Shown here one piece after another: positions 7,338 to 15,921 of a DNA stretch of 64,000 nucleotides. Source of the stretch: Chromobacterium violaceum ATCC 12472 (GTDB lineage: Bacteria > Pseudomonadota > Gammaproteobacteria > Burkholderiales > Chromobacteriaceae); assembly GCF_000007705.1 (NCBI RefSeq), contig NC_005085.1, positions 4,163,752-4,227,751 of the forward strand. The letters run 5' to 3'. Under the pieces are notes generated by a model. The model searched no databases and was not told the DNA's origin. It was given only the letters and a program-made list of their open reading frames with translations. Each line of letters opens with the position of its first letter. Position 1 is the stretch's first letter. A program made the translations under genes and the position numbers.

Positions 7338-8966
7338 ATGTTTTATCAGTTGACAGTCAGGCAGAAGCTTTTCGCCGGATTCGGTTCGCTGCTGGCGATG
7401 TTGCTCGCCGTGGTGATCGTGGCGATGTTCAAGATGGACAACATCCAGCAGAAGACGCGGGACATTACGGAGGACCGCTATCCCAAGGTGATGCTGATCG
7501 ACCGCATCACGATGACCACACTGGACATCGGCCGCGGCGTGCGCAACGCCATCATCGCTCCCGATCCGCAGCTGATCGAATCCGAGATCGCCAAGGTGGA
7601 AAGCCTGCGCGCGTCCAATACCGCGGACATGGATGCACTGGACAAGCTGATGGCGACGCCGCCAGAGCGCGAACTGTTGGAGAAGGTAAAACAGACTCGC
7701 GCCGTATTGGGCCAGCAATACGCGCCCATGTATCAGCTGGCGCGCACCAGCAAGGGCGCCCCCACCTATCTTTTCCTGAAACAGCACTTCGCGGCATCCA
7801 ACAATATCTTCATGGCGGCGCTGAAGGATTTGGCCAAATACCAGGAAGAGCGGATGAACAAAGCGGTGCAAGACAGCCAAGGCACCTACAGTCAGGCCCG
7901 CAGCCTGATGGTCACCGTGGCGCTGCTGGCCTTGGCGCTGGGCGCGATGGCGGCATGGTTCATCTCCAGGCTGATCACCGCCCCGCTGCAACGCTCGGCC
8001 CAATTGGTGCATCAGATCAAGCAAGGCGATCTGTCCGGCGCGGATGAGCCGCTGCCGGCGGCCCGCGACGAAGCCATCAACATCGCGCGCGACATCCAGG
8101 ACATGCGAAAAGGACTGCGCGAAGTGGTGTCCAGCATCCAGGAAAACGCGCACAACGTGTCCAATGCCGCCCGCGAACTGGCCAGCATGTCGGAAGAAGT
8201 GGCCGGAGGCGCGCAGCGGCAATCCGAAGCCACCACCTCCGCCGCCGCCACCATCGAGCAATTGACCGTCAGCATCAACCACGTCGCCGACAACGCCGAC
8301 CAGGCATCCGGCCAGGCCCGCTCCGCAGGCGAACTGGCCAGCCGCGGCGGCCACAACGTTCAGGCCTCGGTCGGCCAGATCGGCACCGTGTCCCAATCCG
8401 TCGCCAGCACTTCGCAACAGATGCAGACGCTGACCGAGGAAGTGCAGCGCATCGGCAATATCGTCACCGTGATCCGGGACGTGGCCGACCAGACCAATCT
8501 GCTGGCGTTGAACGCGGCGATCGAGGCCGCCCGCGCCGGCGAGATGGGCCGCGGCTTCGCGGTGGTGGCGGACGAAGTGAGAAAACTTGCCGAAAGGACC
8601 ACCAGCTCCGCCCAGGAAATCACCCAGATGATAGGCTCGATCCAGCACAACGCCCACCGGGTAGTGGACAGCATGGCAGGCAGCTTGACCAGCGTCGAGG
8701 CGGTGTCAGGCAGCGCCAGCGAGGCGAGCAACTCGATGCAGGAAATCGAGAACAGCACTCAATCCATCGTCGGCACCATCGCCAGCATCACTTCCAGCCT
8801 GTCTGAGCAGCGCGCGGCCAGTTTGACGCTGGCGCAGAATATGGAGCAGGTGTCGCAGATGGCGGAGCAGAACAGCGCCACGGTGGAGGAGCTGGCCACC
8901 ACCTCGAGCGAGCTCAATTCCCTGTCCCAGAATCTGCAGCATGTCACCGCCCGCTTCAAATTGTGA
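7338..8966 (+). CDS. Methyl-accepting chemotaxis protein
   Basis: Encodes 541 residues from the ATG at 7338, which has GGAG before it; an upstream in-frame ATG at 7284 lacks a site. Transmembrane helix 1 spans about 11-31. A periplasmic four-helix-bundle sensor (about 32-188) follows, then transmembrane helix 2 (190-212), a HAMP domain and the cytoplasmic signalling coiled coil, whose conserved tip reads [19 protein letters not shown]. It would signal to CheW/CheA from the inner membrane. There is no C-terminal CheR-binding pentapeptide; it ends ARFKL. It is probably monocistronic. The ligand cannot be told from the sequence. Confidence 0.93.
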   Translation: MFYQLTVRQKLFAGFGSLLAMLLAVVIVAMFKMDNIQQKTRDITEDRYPKVMLIDRITMTTLDIGRGVRNAIIAPDPQLIESEIAKVESLRASNTADMDALDKLMATPPERELLEKVKQTRAVLGQQYAPMYQLARTSKGAPTYLFLKQHFAASNNIFMAALKDLAKYQEERMNKAVQDSQGTYSQARSLMVTVALLALALGAMAAWFISRLITAPLQRSAQLVHQIKQGDLSGADEPLPAARDEAINIARDIQDMRKGLREVVSSIQENAHNVSNAARELASMSEEVAGGAQRQSEATTSAAATIEQLTVSINHVADNADQASGQARSAGELASRGGHNVQASVGQIGTVSQSVASTSQQMQTLTEEVQRIGNIVTVIRDVADQTNLLALNAAIEAARAGEMGRGFAVVADEVRKLAERTTSSAQEITQMIGSIQHNAHRVVDSMAGSLTSVEAVSGSASEASNSMQEIENSTQSIVGTIASITSSLSEQRAASLTLAQNMEQVSQMAEQNSATVEELATTSSELNSLSQNLQHVTARFKL

Positions 8967-8994
8967 GCGCGGCTCCGGCAGGCGGCAAAACGAT

Positions 8995-9017
8995 GGCGGA
9001 GGCGCTCAGCCTCCGCC
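8995..9017 (-). terminator. Probable terminator of the 9034-9480 gene
   Basis: GGCGGAGGC (8995-9003) and GCCTCCGCC (9009-9017) form a 9-bp stem with a 5-nt loop. Reading leftwards the stem is followed by a short T run (CGTTTTG), so it best serves the - strand gene. It also lies just after the chemoreceptor stop. Confidence 0.55.
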
Positions 9018-9033
9018 TGGAAAAACGATGCGG

Positions 9034-9480
9034 TCAGCGCGCGGCGGCCAGTTCGACGCGCGCCTGGCTTCGCGCCTTGCGCGCAGCCGCGTCGGCGTCC
9101 ACTCCAGGCTTCAACGCATGAATGGCCTGGCCTAATGAATCGCCGGACATCATCTTGCCTTTGAGTTCGCTAAAGGAAATCCCGAGATTGCTGCAGACAT
9201 GGACCGCGGCCACAAAACTCCCCAGATTGCGAAAACCGGCGGCGGCTTGCTGCAGATCGGTGCCTGGCGGCAATTTCGCGGCCAAGCCGGCGGACAGCCT
9301 GGAATCCTTGGCCAGCTTATCCGAGACGCTCTTGCCCGCATCCGCCGCCCTCATTCCCGCATGGGCAGCGCCGTTTCCCTCGCCCTGCCCATGGCCGCCT
9401 CCGTGCCCGCCTGACGCAGACCACGCTGCCGATCCCGCCAACACGAACGCCGCGCACAATAAGCAACTGATCGATCTCAT
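9034..9480 (-). CDS. Secreted hypothetical protein, Gly/His-rich then helical
   Basis: Encodes 148 residues. The start has GGAGGAGTG in front. A Sec signal peptide (core LLCAAFVLAGSAAWSA) is followed by a short Gly/His-rich linker (GGHGGGHGQGEG) and an Ala-rich helical domain of about 100 residues with one Cys (AAVHVCSNLG). The His-rich linker could bind metal, but nothing else supports that. I do not recognise a characterised family. It is probably periplasmic and monocistronic, with its own hairpin terminator at 8995-9017. Confidence 0.75.
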   Translation of the reverse strand: MRSISCLLCAAFVLAGSAAWSASGGHGGGHGQGEGNGAAHAGMRAADAGKSVSDKLAKDSRLSAGLAAKLPPGTDLQQAAAGFRNLGSFVAAVHVCSNLGISFSELKGKMMSGDSLGQAIHALKPGVDADAAARKARSQARVELAAAR

Positions 9481-9596
9481 CGCTCACTCCTCCATCCCGT
9501 GCCGGATTGGGTGAAGTGATTGGATATGGCGAAATGTAAAAAATTCCTTACCAAACAATATCTTAACAAATACTCATCTCATTATTCCATGCCTCG

Positions 9597-9866
9597 TCAG
9601 CGATACCATTCCACCACGCCGCGATGACCGGAACAGGTGCCGCGATGGTGGGTGCTGAAGCTGTAGCTGCCGTCTCGGCAACGAGCGGTGGCATTGGCTG
9701 GCCGGCTCTTGGCATGAACGGGCTTGTGCACCCGTATGCCGTCGCGATTGACATAACTGTCTTCCGTCACCAGATTGCTGGCCCCCGCCACCCGCTTGGC
9801 CATGGCCGGCTGCCAGGACAATGCCAATACCGCCGCCAGCATGGCGACTCTTGCTGCTGCCAACAT
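9597..9866 (-). CDS. DUF3761-type small secreted protein
   Basis: Encodes 89 residues from the ATG at 9866, which has GAGGAG 7 nt upstream; a longer in-frame reading to 9941 lacks a ribosome site. A signal peptide (AAARVAMLAAVLALSWQPAMA) precedes a region with the family hallmark CRDGSYSFSTHHRGTCSGHR near the C-terminus, where two Cys probably form a disulfide. DUF3761 proteins are small periplasmic or secreted proteins of unknown function, common in Proteobacteria. A reading in another frame (9574-9987) has no signal peptide and is rejected. Confidence 0.8.
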   Translation of the reverse strand: MLAAARVAMLAAVLALSWQPAMAKRVAGASNLVTEDSYVNRDGIRVHKPVHAKSRPANATARCRDGSYSFSTHHRGTCSGHRGVVEWYR

Positions 9867-10097
9867 TCGCGCTCCTCGATATCCGATGCCGCAAACGCGG
9901 CCGTATGAATTTATCAAACAATCCAGAATATGATAATCCATGGAAAATCAGATAGAAACGCGCTCCTGTCTGCAGCAGCCATGCCACGATCAGGGAGATA
10001 GAGCGGGCTTTTACAAGCCAGACATGCTTTTTTACCTTTATTCGCGGCGTAAAATCGCAGAAAATGGGGTTTTACTCCTCTCGAAAGATTCATCGCC

Positions 10098-10367
10098 ATG
10101 ACCAAAGCCGAACTGATTGCCCTCCTCTCCGACAAGTCCGGCCTGACCAAGGCTGACGTGCTGCGCGTCCTCGGCGCCTTCGACGAAGTGCTGCTGGACA
10201 CCCTGGCCGACAACGGCGAGATCAGCATCGTGGCCGGCAAGTTCAAGGTGAAGGAAACTGCCGCCCGCACCGGCCGCAATCCGAAAACCGGCGAAACCAT
10301 CCAGATCGCCGCCAAGCGCAAGGTCTCCTTCGTGGCCAGCAAGCAGCTGAAAGACCGCATCGCCTGA
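10098..10367 (+). CDS. HU-family DNA-binding protein
   Basis: Encodes 89 residues, the usual HU length. It begins MTKAELIALLSDKSGLTKAD, the standard HU helical dimerisation region, and ends with the beta-arm and VSFVASKQLKDRIA. The arm motif is RTGRNPKTGETIQI, with the intercalating Pro in RNPKTG. HU dimers bend and compact DNA in the nucleoid. The gene is monocistronic and ends at a strong terminator shared with the convergent dehydrogenase gene. It is not IHF, since the DNA-contact arm lacks IHF-specific residues. Which of several HU paralogues it is cannot be told here. Confidence 0.95.
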   Translation: MTKAELIALLSDKSGLTKADVLRVLGAFDEVLLDTLADNGEISIVAGKFKVKETAARTGRNPKTGETIQIAAKRKVSFVASKQLKDRIA

Positions 10368-10390
10368 TGCGCGCATGAGCCGAACATGAA

Positions 10391-10417
10391 AAAGGGCCGC
10401 GATTCCGCGGCCCTTTT
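10391..10417. terminator. Bidirectional rho-independent terminator
   Basis: AAAGGGCCGCG (10391-10401) and CGCGGCCCTTT (10406-10416) form an 11-bp stem with loop ATTC and T and A tails on both strands. It lies between the HU gene and the convergent dehydrogenase gene. Confidence 0.9.
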
Positions 10418-10434
10418 GCTTGGATGTCCTGACG

Positions 10435-11301
10435 TCAGTTCTGCTGCCAGATCAACCTGGCGATAGCGGAAGAGTCGAGTTCGCCGTCCCCCTGCTCAAC
10501 CAGCTGGTCTATCAATCGCATCGTCCGCTCCGCCGCCGGCAGGCTGATGCCCTGTTCCCGCGCGGTATCGATCACGATATGCATGTCCTTGGCGTGCAAT
10601 TTGGCCTTGAAACCCGGCGCGTAATTGTCGTCTATCATCCGCTGGCCATGCACATCTAGCACCCGGCTCTGCGCGAAGCCGCCCATCAGCGCGGCGCGCA
10701 CCGGGGCGGGATCCACGTCGCAGGCCTTTGCCAGCTTGACGATCTCGGCGACAGCGGCCACGCCGACCGCCACCGCGATCTGGTTGCAAGCCTTGGCCAC
10801 TTGGCCGGCGCCGCTGGCGCCGATGTGGGTAATGGTCTGCCCCATCGCCTGTAATGCCGGCCTAGCCTTCTCCAGCGCCTCCTCCCGGCCCCCGGCCATG
10901 ATGGTCAGCGTGCCGTTGATGGCGCCCACCTCGCCGCCGGATACCGGGCAGTCCAGGAAATCCACGCCCTTTTCCGCCAGCGCGGCGGCGATCCGGCGCG
11001 CGCCGTTCGGCGAGATGGTGCTCATGTCGACGCAAACCAGTCCCGGTTTCGCGCCATGGATCGCGCCCTGCTCGCCCAGCAGCACCGCCTCGACGTCGGC
11101 GGTGTCCGACACATTGGTCACCAGCACGTCCACCTGACCGGCCAGTTCCGCCGGGCTGTCCGCCCAGGCTGCGCCGGCCTCCAGCAAAGAAGCCGCGCTC
11201 TCGCGCCGCCGCGCCCATACGCTGACGGGCAAGCCCGCTTTCAATAGATTGAGGACGCAGGGACGCCCCATGATGCCCAGACCGATATAGCCGATGCGCA
11301 T
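10435..11301 (-). CDS. 2-hydroxy-3-oxopropionate reductase / 3-hydroxyisobutyrate dehydrogenase family
   Basis: Encodes 288 residues. The N-terminal Rossmann domain has GYIGLGIMGRPC (GxGxxG). The conserved substrate-binding stretch is DCPVSGGEVGAINGTLTIMAGG, and the catalytic Lys lies in GASGAGQVAKACNQ. Family enzymes oxidise or reduce beta-hydroxyacids such as tartronate semialdehyde or 3-hydroxyisobutyrate with NAD(P). The GAxNGTL type is closest to tartronate semialdehyde reductase (GarR/GlxR), but substrate cannot be fixed from sequence. The gene stands alone, with no glyoxylate or valine pathway genes beside it, and is separated from the flagellar block by 70 bp. Confidence 0.88.
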   Translation of the reverse strand: MRIGYIGLGIMGRPCVLNLLKAGLPVSVWARRRESAASLLEAGAAWADSPAELAGQVDVLVTNVSDTADVEAVLLGEQGAIHGAKPGLVCVDMSTISPNGARRIAAALAEKGVDFLDCPVSGGEVGAINGTLTIMAGGREEALEKARPALQAMGQTITHIGASGAGQVAKACNQIAVAVGVAAVAEIVKLAKACDVDPAPVRAALMGGFAQSRVLDVHGQRMIDDNYAPGFKAKLHAKDMHIVIDTAREQGISLPAAERTMRLIDQLVEQGDGELDSSAIARLIWQQN

Positions 11302-11370
11302 TCCGCTCTCCGATAGAAAAACAGCGATCGGGTGAGGATAGGGGATTGCGGTCGAGCGCGCCAGAGGCGC

Positions 11371-11709
11371 TCAGGGGTTGCCGGCGGCCTCCCGGCGGCC
11401 GGCCGTCCAGTCTTCGAACGCGGTGTCCTGGGCGCCCGCCTGGCGCTCGAGGTAATAGATGAAGGCCAGGATCTCGGCGACGGCGCGGTACAGCTCCGGC
11501 GGAATATGCTTGTCCAGATCCACCTGCATCAGCAACGACACCAGTTCCGGGGAATCGTGGACGAACACGCCGGCATCCTGCGCGCAATCGATGATGCGCT
11601 GGGCCATCTGGCCATAGCCCTTGGCCACCACCCGGGGAGAACGCTGCCCTTCCTTGTAGGACAGCGCCACCGCGGAGCGGCGTTTCTCGTCATTCTGCGC
11701 TTCATTCAT
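11371..11709 (-). CDS. FlhB-like protein (EscU/YscU/HrcU C-terminal domain only)
   Basis: Encodes 112 residues. It matches the cytoplasmic C-terminal domain of the export-switch protein FlhB (AVALSYKEGQRSPRVVAKGYG, IPPELYRAVAEILAFIYYLE). It lacks the membrane part and the self-cleaving NPTH loop. Such stand-alone FlhB2 proteins occur next to a second FliK-like gene in many bacteria and are thought to tune export substrate choice. Its start overlaps the end of the fliK-like gene by 8 bp, so the two are translationally coupled. Confidence 0.85.
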   Translation of the reverse strand: MNEAQNDEKRRSAVALSYKEGQRSPRVVAKGYGQMAQRIIDCAQDAGVFVHDSPELVSLLMQVDLDKHIPPELYRAVAEILAFIYYLERQAGAQDTAFEDWTAGRREAAGNP

Positions 11710-12730
11710 GCTGCTTCACCACCAGGCTGGACAGATTCAGGCCGGCGGCGGCCATGCCGCTCTGCAAGCGGGACGCGTGGCGCTGTATCATCTGTCCGGT
11801 TTCCCCCTCGTCGGCGCTGAACATCACCTGCACCGACTGCCCCACCATCCGCAACCTGACGCCCATGCCGCCCAAGGCCGGCAGCTCCAGCGACAGGCTG
11901 GTATTCCACACCGGGATGTCCTCGTCGGCGCTGCCCTGCCTCTCGTTCTCGGCCTTTTCCTGCTCGATCTGCAGCTGCATCGGCTGGCCGGGCCAGGCGA
12001 AACCCTGAAACTGGATGGCCTTGTTCTCCAAGCCATCCAGCTGGCGCTGCACCAGGCCGCCCAGCTCCTGCAGCTGCGGCCTGACTTGATTGCTGTTTTT
12101 TTGATCGTCCTCCAGCGCATGCAGGGTCACGCTCAGCTTGGCCTGCGGCTCCTGCTTCAGCTGTTCCAGCGGATGCTGCCCGTTGCTGAAATCCTTCAGG
12201 TGCGATTCGTAGAACAATCCGCTCTGCTTGACATCCTGCTGCAGCTGCTTCGCTACCTGGGCTGGCGGCTGCTGGGCGACATCGAGTTGCAAAGGCTTGC
12301 TGGAGGCTGCGGTCTGGGCCTCGCCGAAATTGAGCAGCGAGGTCAGATAGCGCGACGCCTGGCTGAGCTTGACCGCGACCGAACCGTCCTGAGGCGCCGC
12401 GGCCTCCTTGCCGCTGTCCAGCAAGGCGAAAGTCAGGGACGGCTGCAACGACACCACCCGCAGGTTGAGCGTGTCGCCCGAGGGATTGGCTCCCTGCGGC
12501 AGACTGAGCGTGAACAGCGCGTTCTTGATCAGCACCGCCAGCTGGTTGTTGCCCAGTTGATCCGCCACCTTGGCGGTCAGCAGTTCGCCCACCATCAAGG
12601 ACGGCAGCTTCGACGGCTGGCTGAGCGCCTCCAGCAGCCGCGCGCCGTCTATCGAGGTTCTGAGCTGATTGGGCGTCTGCGCCGTTCCCTGGCTGGTGAC
12701 GGGCAGATTGGTGGGCAACGATGGAATCAT
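11702..12730 (-). CDS. FliK-like flagellar hook-length control protein
   Basis: Encodes 342 residues. The N-terminal two thirds are low-complexity, rich in Gln, Ser, Leu and Ala, as in FliK rulers. The last 100 residues form the Flg_hook domain (WNTSLSLELPALGGMGVRLR, QVMFSADEGETGQMI). It overlaps its upstream neighbour (DUF2802) by 4 bp and its downstream neighbour (flhB-like) by 8 bp. Lying in the late filament block rather than with hook genes, it may be a second FliK-type protein instead of the main hook ruler. Confidence 0.8.
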   Translation of the reverse strand: MIPSLPTNLPVTSQGTAQTPNQLRTSIDGARLLEALSQPSKLPSLMVGELLTAKVADQLGNNQLAVLIKNALFTLSLPQGANPSGDTLNLRVVSLQPSLTFALLDSGKEAAAPQDGSVAVKLSQASRYLTSLLNFGEAQTAASSKPLQLDVAQQPPAQVAKQLQQDVKQSGLFYESHLKDFSNGQHPLEQLKQEPQAKLSVTLHALEDDQKNSNQVRPQLQELGGLVQRQLDGLENKAIQFQGFAWPGQPMQLQIEQEKAENERQGSADEDIPVWNTSLSLELPALGGMGVRLRMVGQSVQVMFSADEGETGQMIQRHASRLQSGMAAAGLNLSSLVVKQHE

Positions 12731-13080
12731 GAAGTCGGACTGTTACGGTAAAGAGAGACGATCAACTCCGCCTCGCTGCGGGAAATGCCGCAACGCGACG
12801 CCACCTCGGAAGCGGTCAGCCCCTGGCGGATCATTTCTATCGCCTGGTTGTAGGGACTCAGCCCGTGCTCGCCCTGATTGCGGTTTTCCAATCTCGATTG
12901 CAAACGCGACACATCCCGCTGCAAGGCGCTGATCTGCTGCTGCAGCTGGTCGAGATACAGCGAGGTGACGCTGTCGCGCTTGCTCTCCAGCCGCCGCAGG
13001 CGGCTGTACAGATAAACGACCGCCACGGCCAGCACAAGCCAGAATACGAGCATCAGATAAGGGAAGAAGGCGCCGGACAT
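12727..13080 (-). CDS. DUF2802 membrane-anchored coiled-coil protein
   Basis: Encodes 117 residues. One N-terminal transmembrane helix (YLMLVFWLVLAVAVVYLYSR) is followed by a coiled coil (about 30-70, LYLDQLQQQISALQRDVSRL). A C-terminal HTH-like domain (IEMIRQGLTASEVASRCGIS) defines DUF2802. The family sits in flagellar and chemotaxis operons of beta- and gammaproteobacteria; its function is not established. The 4-bp ATGA-type overlap with the fliK-like gene shows an operon. Confidence 0.85.
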   Translation of the reverse strand: MSGAFFPYLMLVFWLVLAVAVVYLYSRLRRLESKRDSVTSLYLDQLQQQISALQRDVSRLQSRLENRNQGEHGLSPYNQAIEMIRQGLTASEVASRCGISRSEAELIVSLYRNSPTS

Positions 13081-13177
13081 GGAGATTTCCCCTCGGGTGA
13101 GATCCGCACTGACTTAAGTGTATGGCGAAATACCGCGCAACCCAAGCCAAAACCCGGGGCGGGCATCCCTCCTGGAT

Positions 13178-13510
13178 TCACCCCTTGTATTGGCGGTTAA
13201 GCTTGGAACTCTTGCTCAGCGTGCGCAGCTCATCCTTTACCTGGCCGGCCCAATTGGCCAGCTGCCGCTGGGTTTCCTCACGCACGATGAGTACCCTGTG
13301 CAAGGCCTCGCGCTGCTCGTCGCTCAGTTGGTCGCGCCCCTCCTGCTCCAAGGTTTTCAGCAACTGCTGCACATGGGCTTCGCTGCGGCCATACAGCGAG
13401 GAGAAGCGCGGACGGTCCCGCAGATTCGCCGCTTCCAGCAGCTCTCTGGTCAGAGGCTCAAGTTGCTCAATCAGTTCGGCCAATGCCGAACGCGCGGTTT
13501 GCGACGTCAT
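13178..13510 (-). CDS. FliT-like flagellar export chaperone
   Basis: Encodes 110 residues that are almost entirely helical and charged. It lies directly downstream of fliS with 6 bp between them, the standard place for fliT. FliT binds the cap protein FliD before export and regulates the flagellar master regulator in enterics. The sequence itself is weakly conserved (LEPLTRELLEAANLRDRPRF), so the call depends mainly on position and length. Confidence 0.7.
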   Translation of the reverse strand: MTSQTARSALAELIEQLEPLTRELLEAANLRDRPRFSSLYGRSEAHVQQLLKTLEQEGRDQLSDEQREALHRVLIVREETQRQLANWAGQVKDELRTLSKSSKLNRQYKG

Positions 13511-13516
13511 CCCGTC

Positions 13517-13954
13517 CTAGGCCCCCGCTTGAGGCTCTACGCCCGCGGCTTGCGCCGCGCCGGCCCGGTTGACCTGCTGCCAGGCAGGCAGCAAGGTTTC
13601 CAGCAATGAACGAACCTCGGCCAGGATCTCCTTGTCGTTCTTCAAGCTGGCCTTGGCCAAGCGCAGTTTCATGTACAGGTATAAATCGTTCAGATTCACG
13701 GCGGCTTCCGAGCCCTGCTCCAGATCCAAAGCGATTCTCAGCCCCTCCAGAATATCCACCGCCTTGGTGATCATCCTGGCCTTTTCATCGAAACGGCTGT
13801 TGTCGATGGCGGTATCCGCGGCCTGCAGGGCCTTGATGGCCCCCTCGTAAAGCATCACGACGATGCCGACCGGACTCGCGCCATAAATCGCGGTCTTCAA
13901 GGCATCGTTGGCGTATGCCTGGTTGAACTGCTTGAGCATTCGTGAATTCAGCAT
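13517..13954 (-). CDS. fliS: Flagellar export chaperone FliS
   Basis: Encodes 145 residues. FliS binds the disordered C-terminus of flagellin in the cytoplasm and delivers it to the export gate. Conserved features are the N-terminal tyrosine helix (FNQAYANDALKTAIYGASP), VVMLYEGAIKALQAA and the late DLYLYMKLRLAKASLKND. It lies between fliD and the fliT-like gene on the same strand and is 59 bp downstream of fliD. The Ala/Gln-rich C-terminal tail is longer than usual. Confidence 0.94.
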   Translation of the reverse strand: MLNSRMLKQFNQAYANDALKTAIYGASPVGIVVMLYEGAIKALQAADTAIDNSRFDEKARMITKAVDILEGLRIALDLEQGSEAAVNLNDLYLYMKLRLAKASLKNDKEILAEVRSLLETLLPAWQQVNRAGAAQAAGVEPQAGA

Positions 13955-14013
13955 GGCCCACCATCATTTCTAGAACTGAAACCGGACAGCGCCATGCCAT
14001 CCGGTCCGCCACT

Positions 14014-15384
14014 TTACTTGCTGGAAATCAGATTGAACAGACTGGACGAGCCGGACTGCATCTCGGCCAGGGTCTTGTTCAATGCCGTGTACTGCCTGAT
14101 CAGCTGCGCCTGCTTGGTGTCCAGGCGCGACTGCAGGGAACTTTGCAGCTGGGTTTCCGTGCTCACCTTGGTGCGTATCGTGGCCTTGCTGGTCTCGATC
14201 ACGCCCTTGGGATCCAGCATGCCGTTGATCTCGAGGTTGAAGCGCTGGGCAAAACCGGTATTCGAGGCGTTGCCGAACAGATTGACCACGGCCTGCTTGT
14301 CCTTCTTCATCGCGTCGTTGAAGGCGGTCTGGTCCAGCTTCAGCGTGCCGTCCTTCTGCAGAGAGATGCCGGCCTGCGATAGATAAGCGATGGAATTCAC
14401 CGGATCGACGCCGGCCACCGGGGTGGCCAGGACCTGCTGCAGCTTGCCCTGGATGTCCAGGATAGACGCGTTGCCCTTCAGGGCGCCGCTGCGCGCGGCC
14501 TTGACGTCGCCTATCACCTGGTTGTACGCGTCGACGAAAGACTGCAGATTCTTGGCCACGCCGGCGCTGTCCGGCGACAGCGACACCGTGAAGCTGCCCG
14601 CCTTGTAGAGATCTATCTCCACGCCGGCCACCGCGCTGGTCACCTTGTTGCTGCCGGCGCTGATGGCGACGCCGTTGACGGTCAGGCTGGCATTGCTGGC
14701 ATCCCGCGACTCCGTTCCCGCGGTGGGGCTCTGCGACAGGCCCGCCAGCGTGGAGCCGCTGGTGCCGCCCGAGTCGCTGCTATTGCTTCCGGCGACGATC
14801 TTGAATTGATTGTCGAGACCGGATTCCACCGAGCCCAACACCAGCTTGTACTGCGAGCCGTTCTGGACCACGGAAGCGTTGATGCCGATGCCGGCCGCAT
14901 TGATCTTGTCGTTGATGGTCTGCAGCGAAACCACGTCGTCCGGCTTGCTGCGCAGCGTCACCGTCTGGGTCTTGCCATTGACTTGAAAGGAGATCGAGTC
15001 CGGCGCGCCGCTGATGGCCGCCTTGGGATCGGTGATCGTGCTGGTGCCGACCTGATCGAACACCAGCTGGCGGCTGGTGGCCAGATTCTTCACATCGATC
15101 TGGTAAGTGCCGGAGCTGCCGCCGCTGGTGGTGGACACGGCGCCCATCGACGCGTCGCTGACCGTGGCCTTGAACACCTGCAGGAAACGGCCGGAGGAAA
15201 GCCCTGTCAACGCGGTTTGAAGCGCGGACAGCGAAGAACTGAGCTTGCCTACGGTGCTGAGCTGGGTGTTGTATTGGTCGGCGCGTTGCTGGCTTTCGTT
15301 GAGCGGCCTGCGCTCTATCGCCATCAACTGACTGACTATGCCTTGTACATCCAATGCACCCACGGAACTGGTAATGGCTGCCAT
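14014..15384 (-). CDS. fliD: Flagellar filament cap protein FliD
   Basis: Encodes 456 residues. It is the HAP2 cap on which flagellin subunits fold at the filament tip. The N-terminal domain begins GALDVQGIVSQLMAIERRPL and includes QYNTQLSTVGKLSSSLSALQ. The C-terminal HAP2 domain ends LNKTLAEMQSGSSSLFNLIS. The central region is Ser/Gly/Thr-rich and variable, as is normal for surface-exposed D2-D3 domains. It lies 36 bp downstream of flaG and is probably part of the sigma-28 filament regulon. Confidence 0.95.
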   Translation of the reverse strand: MAAITSSVGALDVQGIVSQLMAIERRPLNESQQRADQYNTQLSTVGKLSSSLSALQTALTGLSSGRFLQVFKATVSDASMGAVSTTSGGSSGTYQIDVKNLATSRQLVFDQVGTSTITDPKAAISGAPDSISFQVNGKTQTVTLRSKPDDVVSLQTINDKINAAGIGINASVVQNGSQYKLVLGSVESGLDNQFKIVAGSNSSDSGGTSGSTLAGLSQSPTAGTESRDASNASLTVNGVAISAGSNKVTSAVAGVEIDLYKAGSFTVSLSPDSAGVAKNLQSFVDAYNQVIGDVKAARSGALKGNASILDIQGKLQQVLATPVAGVDPVNSIAYLSQAGISLQKDGTLKLDQTAFNDAMKKDKQAVVNLFGNASNTGFAQRFNLEINGMLDPKGVIETSKATIRTKVSTETQLQSSLQSRLDTKQAQLIRQYTALNKTLAEMQSGSSSLFNLISSK

Positions 15385-15420
15385 GTCATCCCCATGTTTA
15401 GCCGCATCGGGACAAAGAGG

Positions 15421-15846
15421 TCAGGCCTTGTCCTTCAGCAAAAGTCCCTTGAAGTCGCCGATCGCCTTGGCGATGCGCAACGCTTCTTCGGACGGAATTT
15501 GACGAATAACCTTGTTGTTTTCCTTGTCGACCACCTTCACCACGGTGGCGCCGGTGTCCTTGTCGACCGAAAACAGCAAGGAGCTGTTGTACAACGAAGC
15601 CGTGTTGTTCAACTGCTTGACCGAGTCTTCCAACTGCTTGGTCAGCGACTGCTGCTTCTGCTCCGAATCCGCAGCCGCCTGTTGCTGCTGGTTCTGCCCA
15701 ACCGCGGCAACAGCCTGTGTCGTTTCCGCCAGCACCTGCTGGTTTTGGTCGCTGGTCGGAGCCTGCGCCAGCTCTACCAGCTGCTGACGCTGTACTGGAG
15801 CGGATGTCGTCGGAACGGAAGGCGATAAGATGGAAGGGATTTGCAT
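15421..15846 (-). CDS. flaG: FlaG flagellar protein
   Basis: Encodes 141 residues from the ATG at 15846, which has GAGGAG 7 nt upstream; a GTG two codons earlier lies too close to that site. The C-terminal half carries the FlaG signature (SLLFSVDKDTGATVVKVVD and VIRQIPSEEALRIAKA). The N-terminal half is Gln-rich and disordered. FlaG loss alters filament length in Pseudomonas and Vibrio; its molecular role is unclear. It lies between flagellin and fliD, the usual order. Confidence 0.92.
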   Translation of the reverse strand: MQIPSILSPSVPTTSAPVQRQQLVELAQAPTSDQNQQVLAETTQAVAAVGQNQQQQAAADSEQKQQSLTKQLEDSVKQLNNTASLYNSSLLFSVDKDTGATVVKVVDKENNKVIRQIPSEEALRIAKAIGDFKGLLLKDKA

Positions 15847-15864
15847 GATCACGCTCCTCGTGAC

Positions 15865-15894
15865 CGCAGCTCCGGCTGCCCAACCGGAGCTGCG
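15865..15894 (-). terminator. Strong hairpin between flagellin and flaG
   Basis: CGCAGCTCCGG (15865-15875) and CCGGAGCTGCG (15884-15894) form a perfect 11-bp stem with an 8-nt loop. No U-run follows in the leftward direction, so it may act as a 3' stabiliser or partial terminator that lets some transcription reach flaG. Confidence 0.5.
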
Positions 15895-15921
15895 ACTGGC
15901 TATACCATCAGTGTACTACTG

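Noticed and set aside
9574-9987. Alternative 137-residue frame over the DUF3761 gene
   Set aside because: It lacks a signal peptide and ribosome site, while the chosen frame has both and the CRDGSYSF-type motif.
10010-10055. Possible sigma-70 promoter of the HU gene (TTTACA or TTTACC with TAAAAT)
   Set aside because: The spacings are wrong (13 bp, or no acceptable -10 at 17 bp), so I do not call a promoter.
15421-15852. GTG start for FlaG two codons upstream of the ATG
   Set aside because: The GAGGAG site is 1 nt from the GTG and 7 nt from the ATG, so the ATG is favoured.
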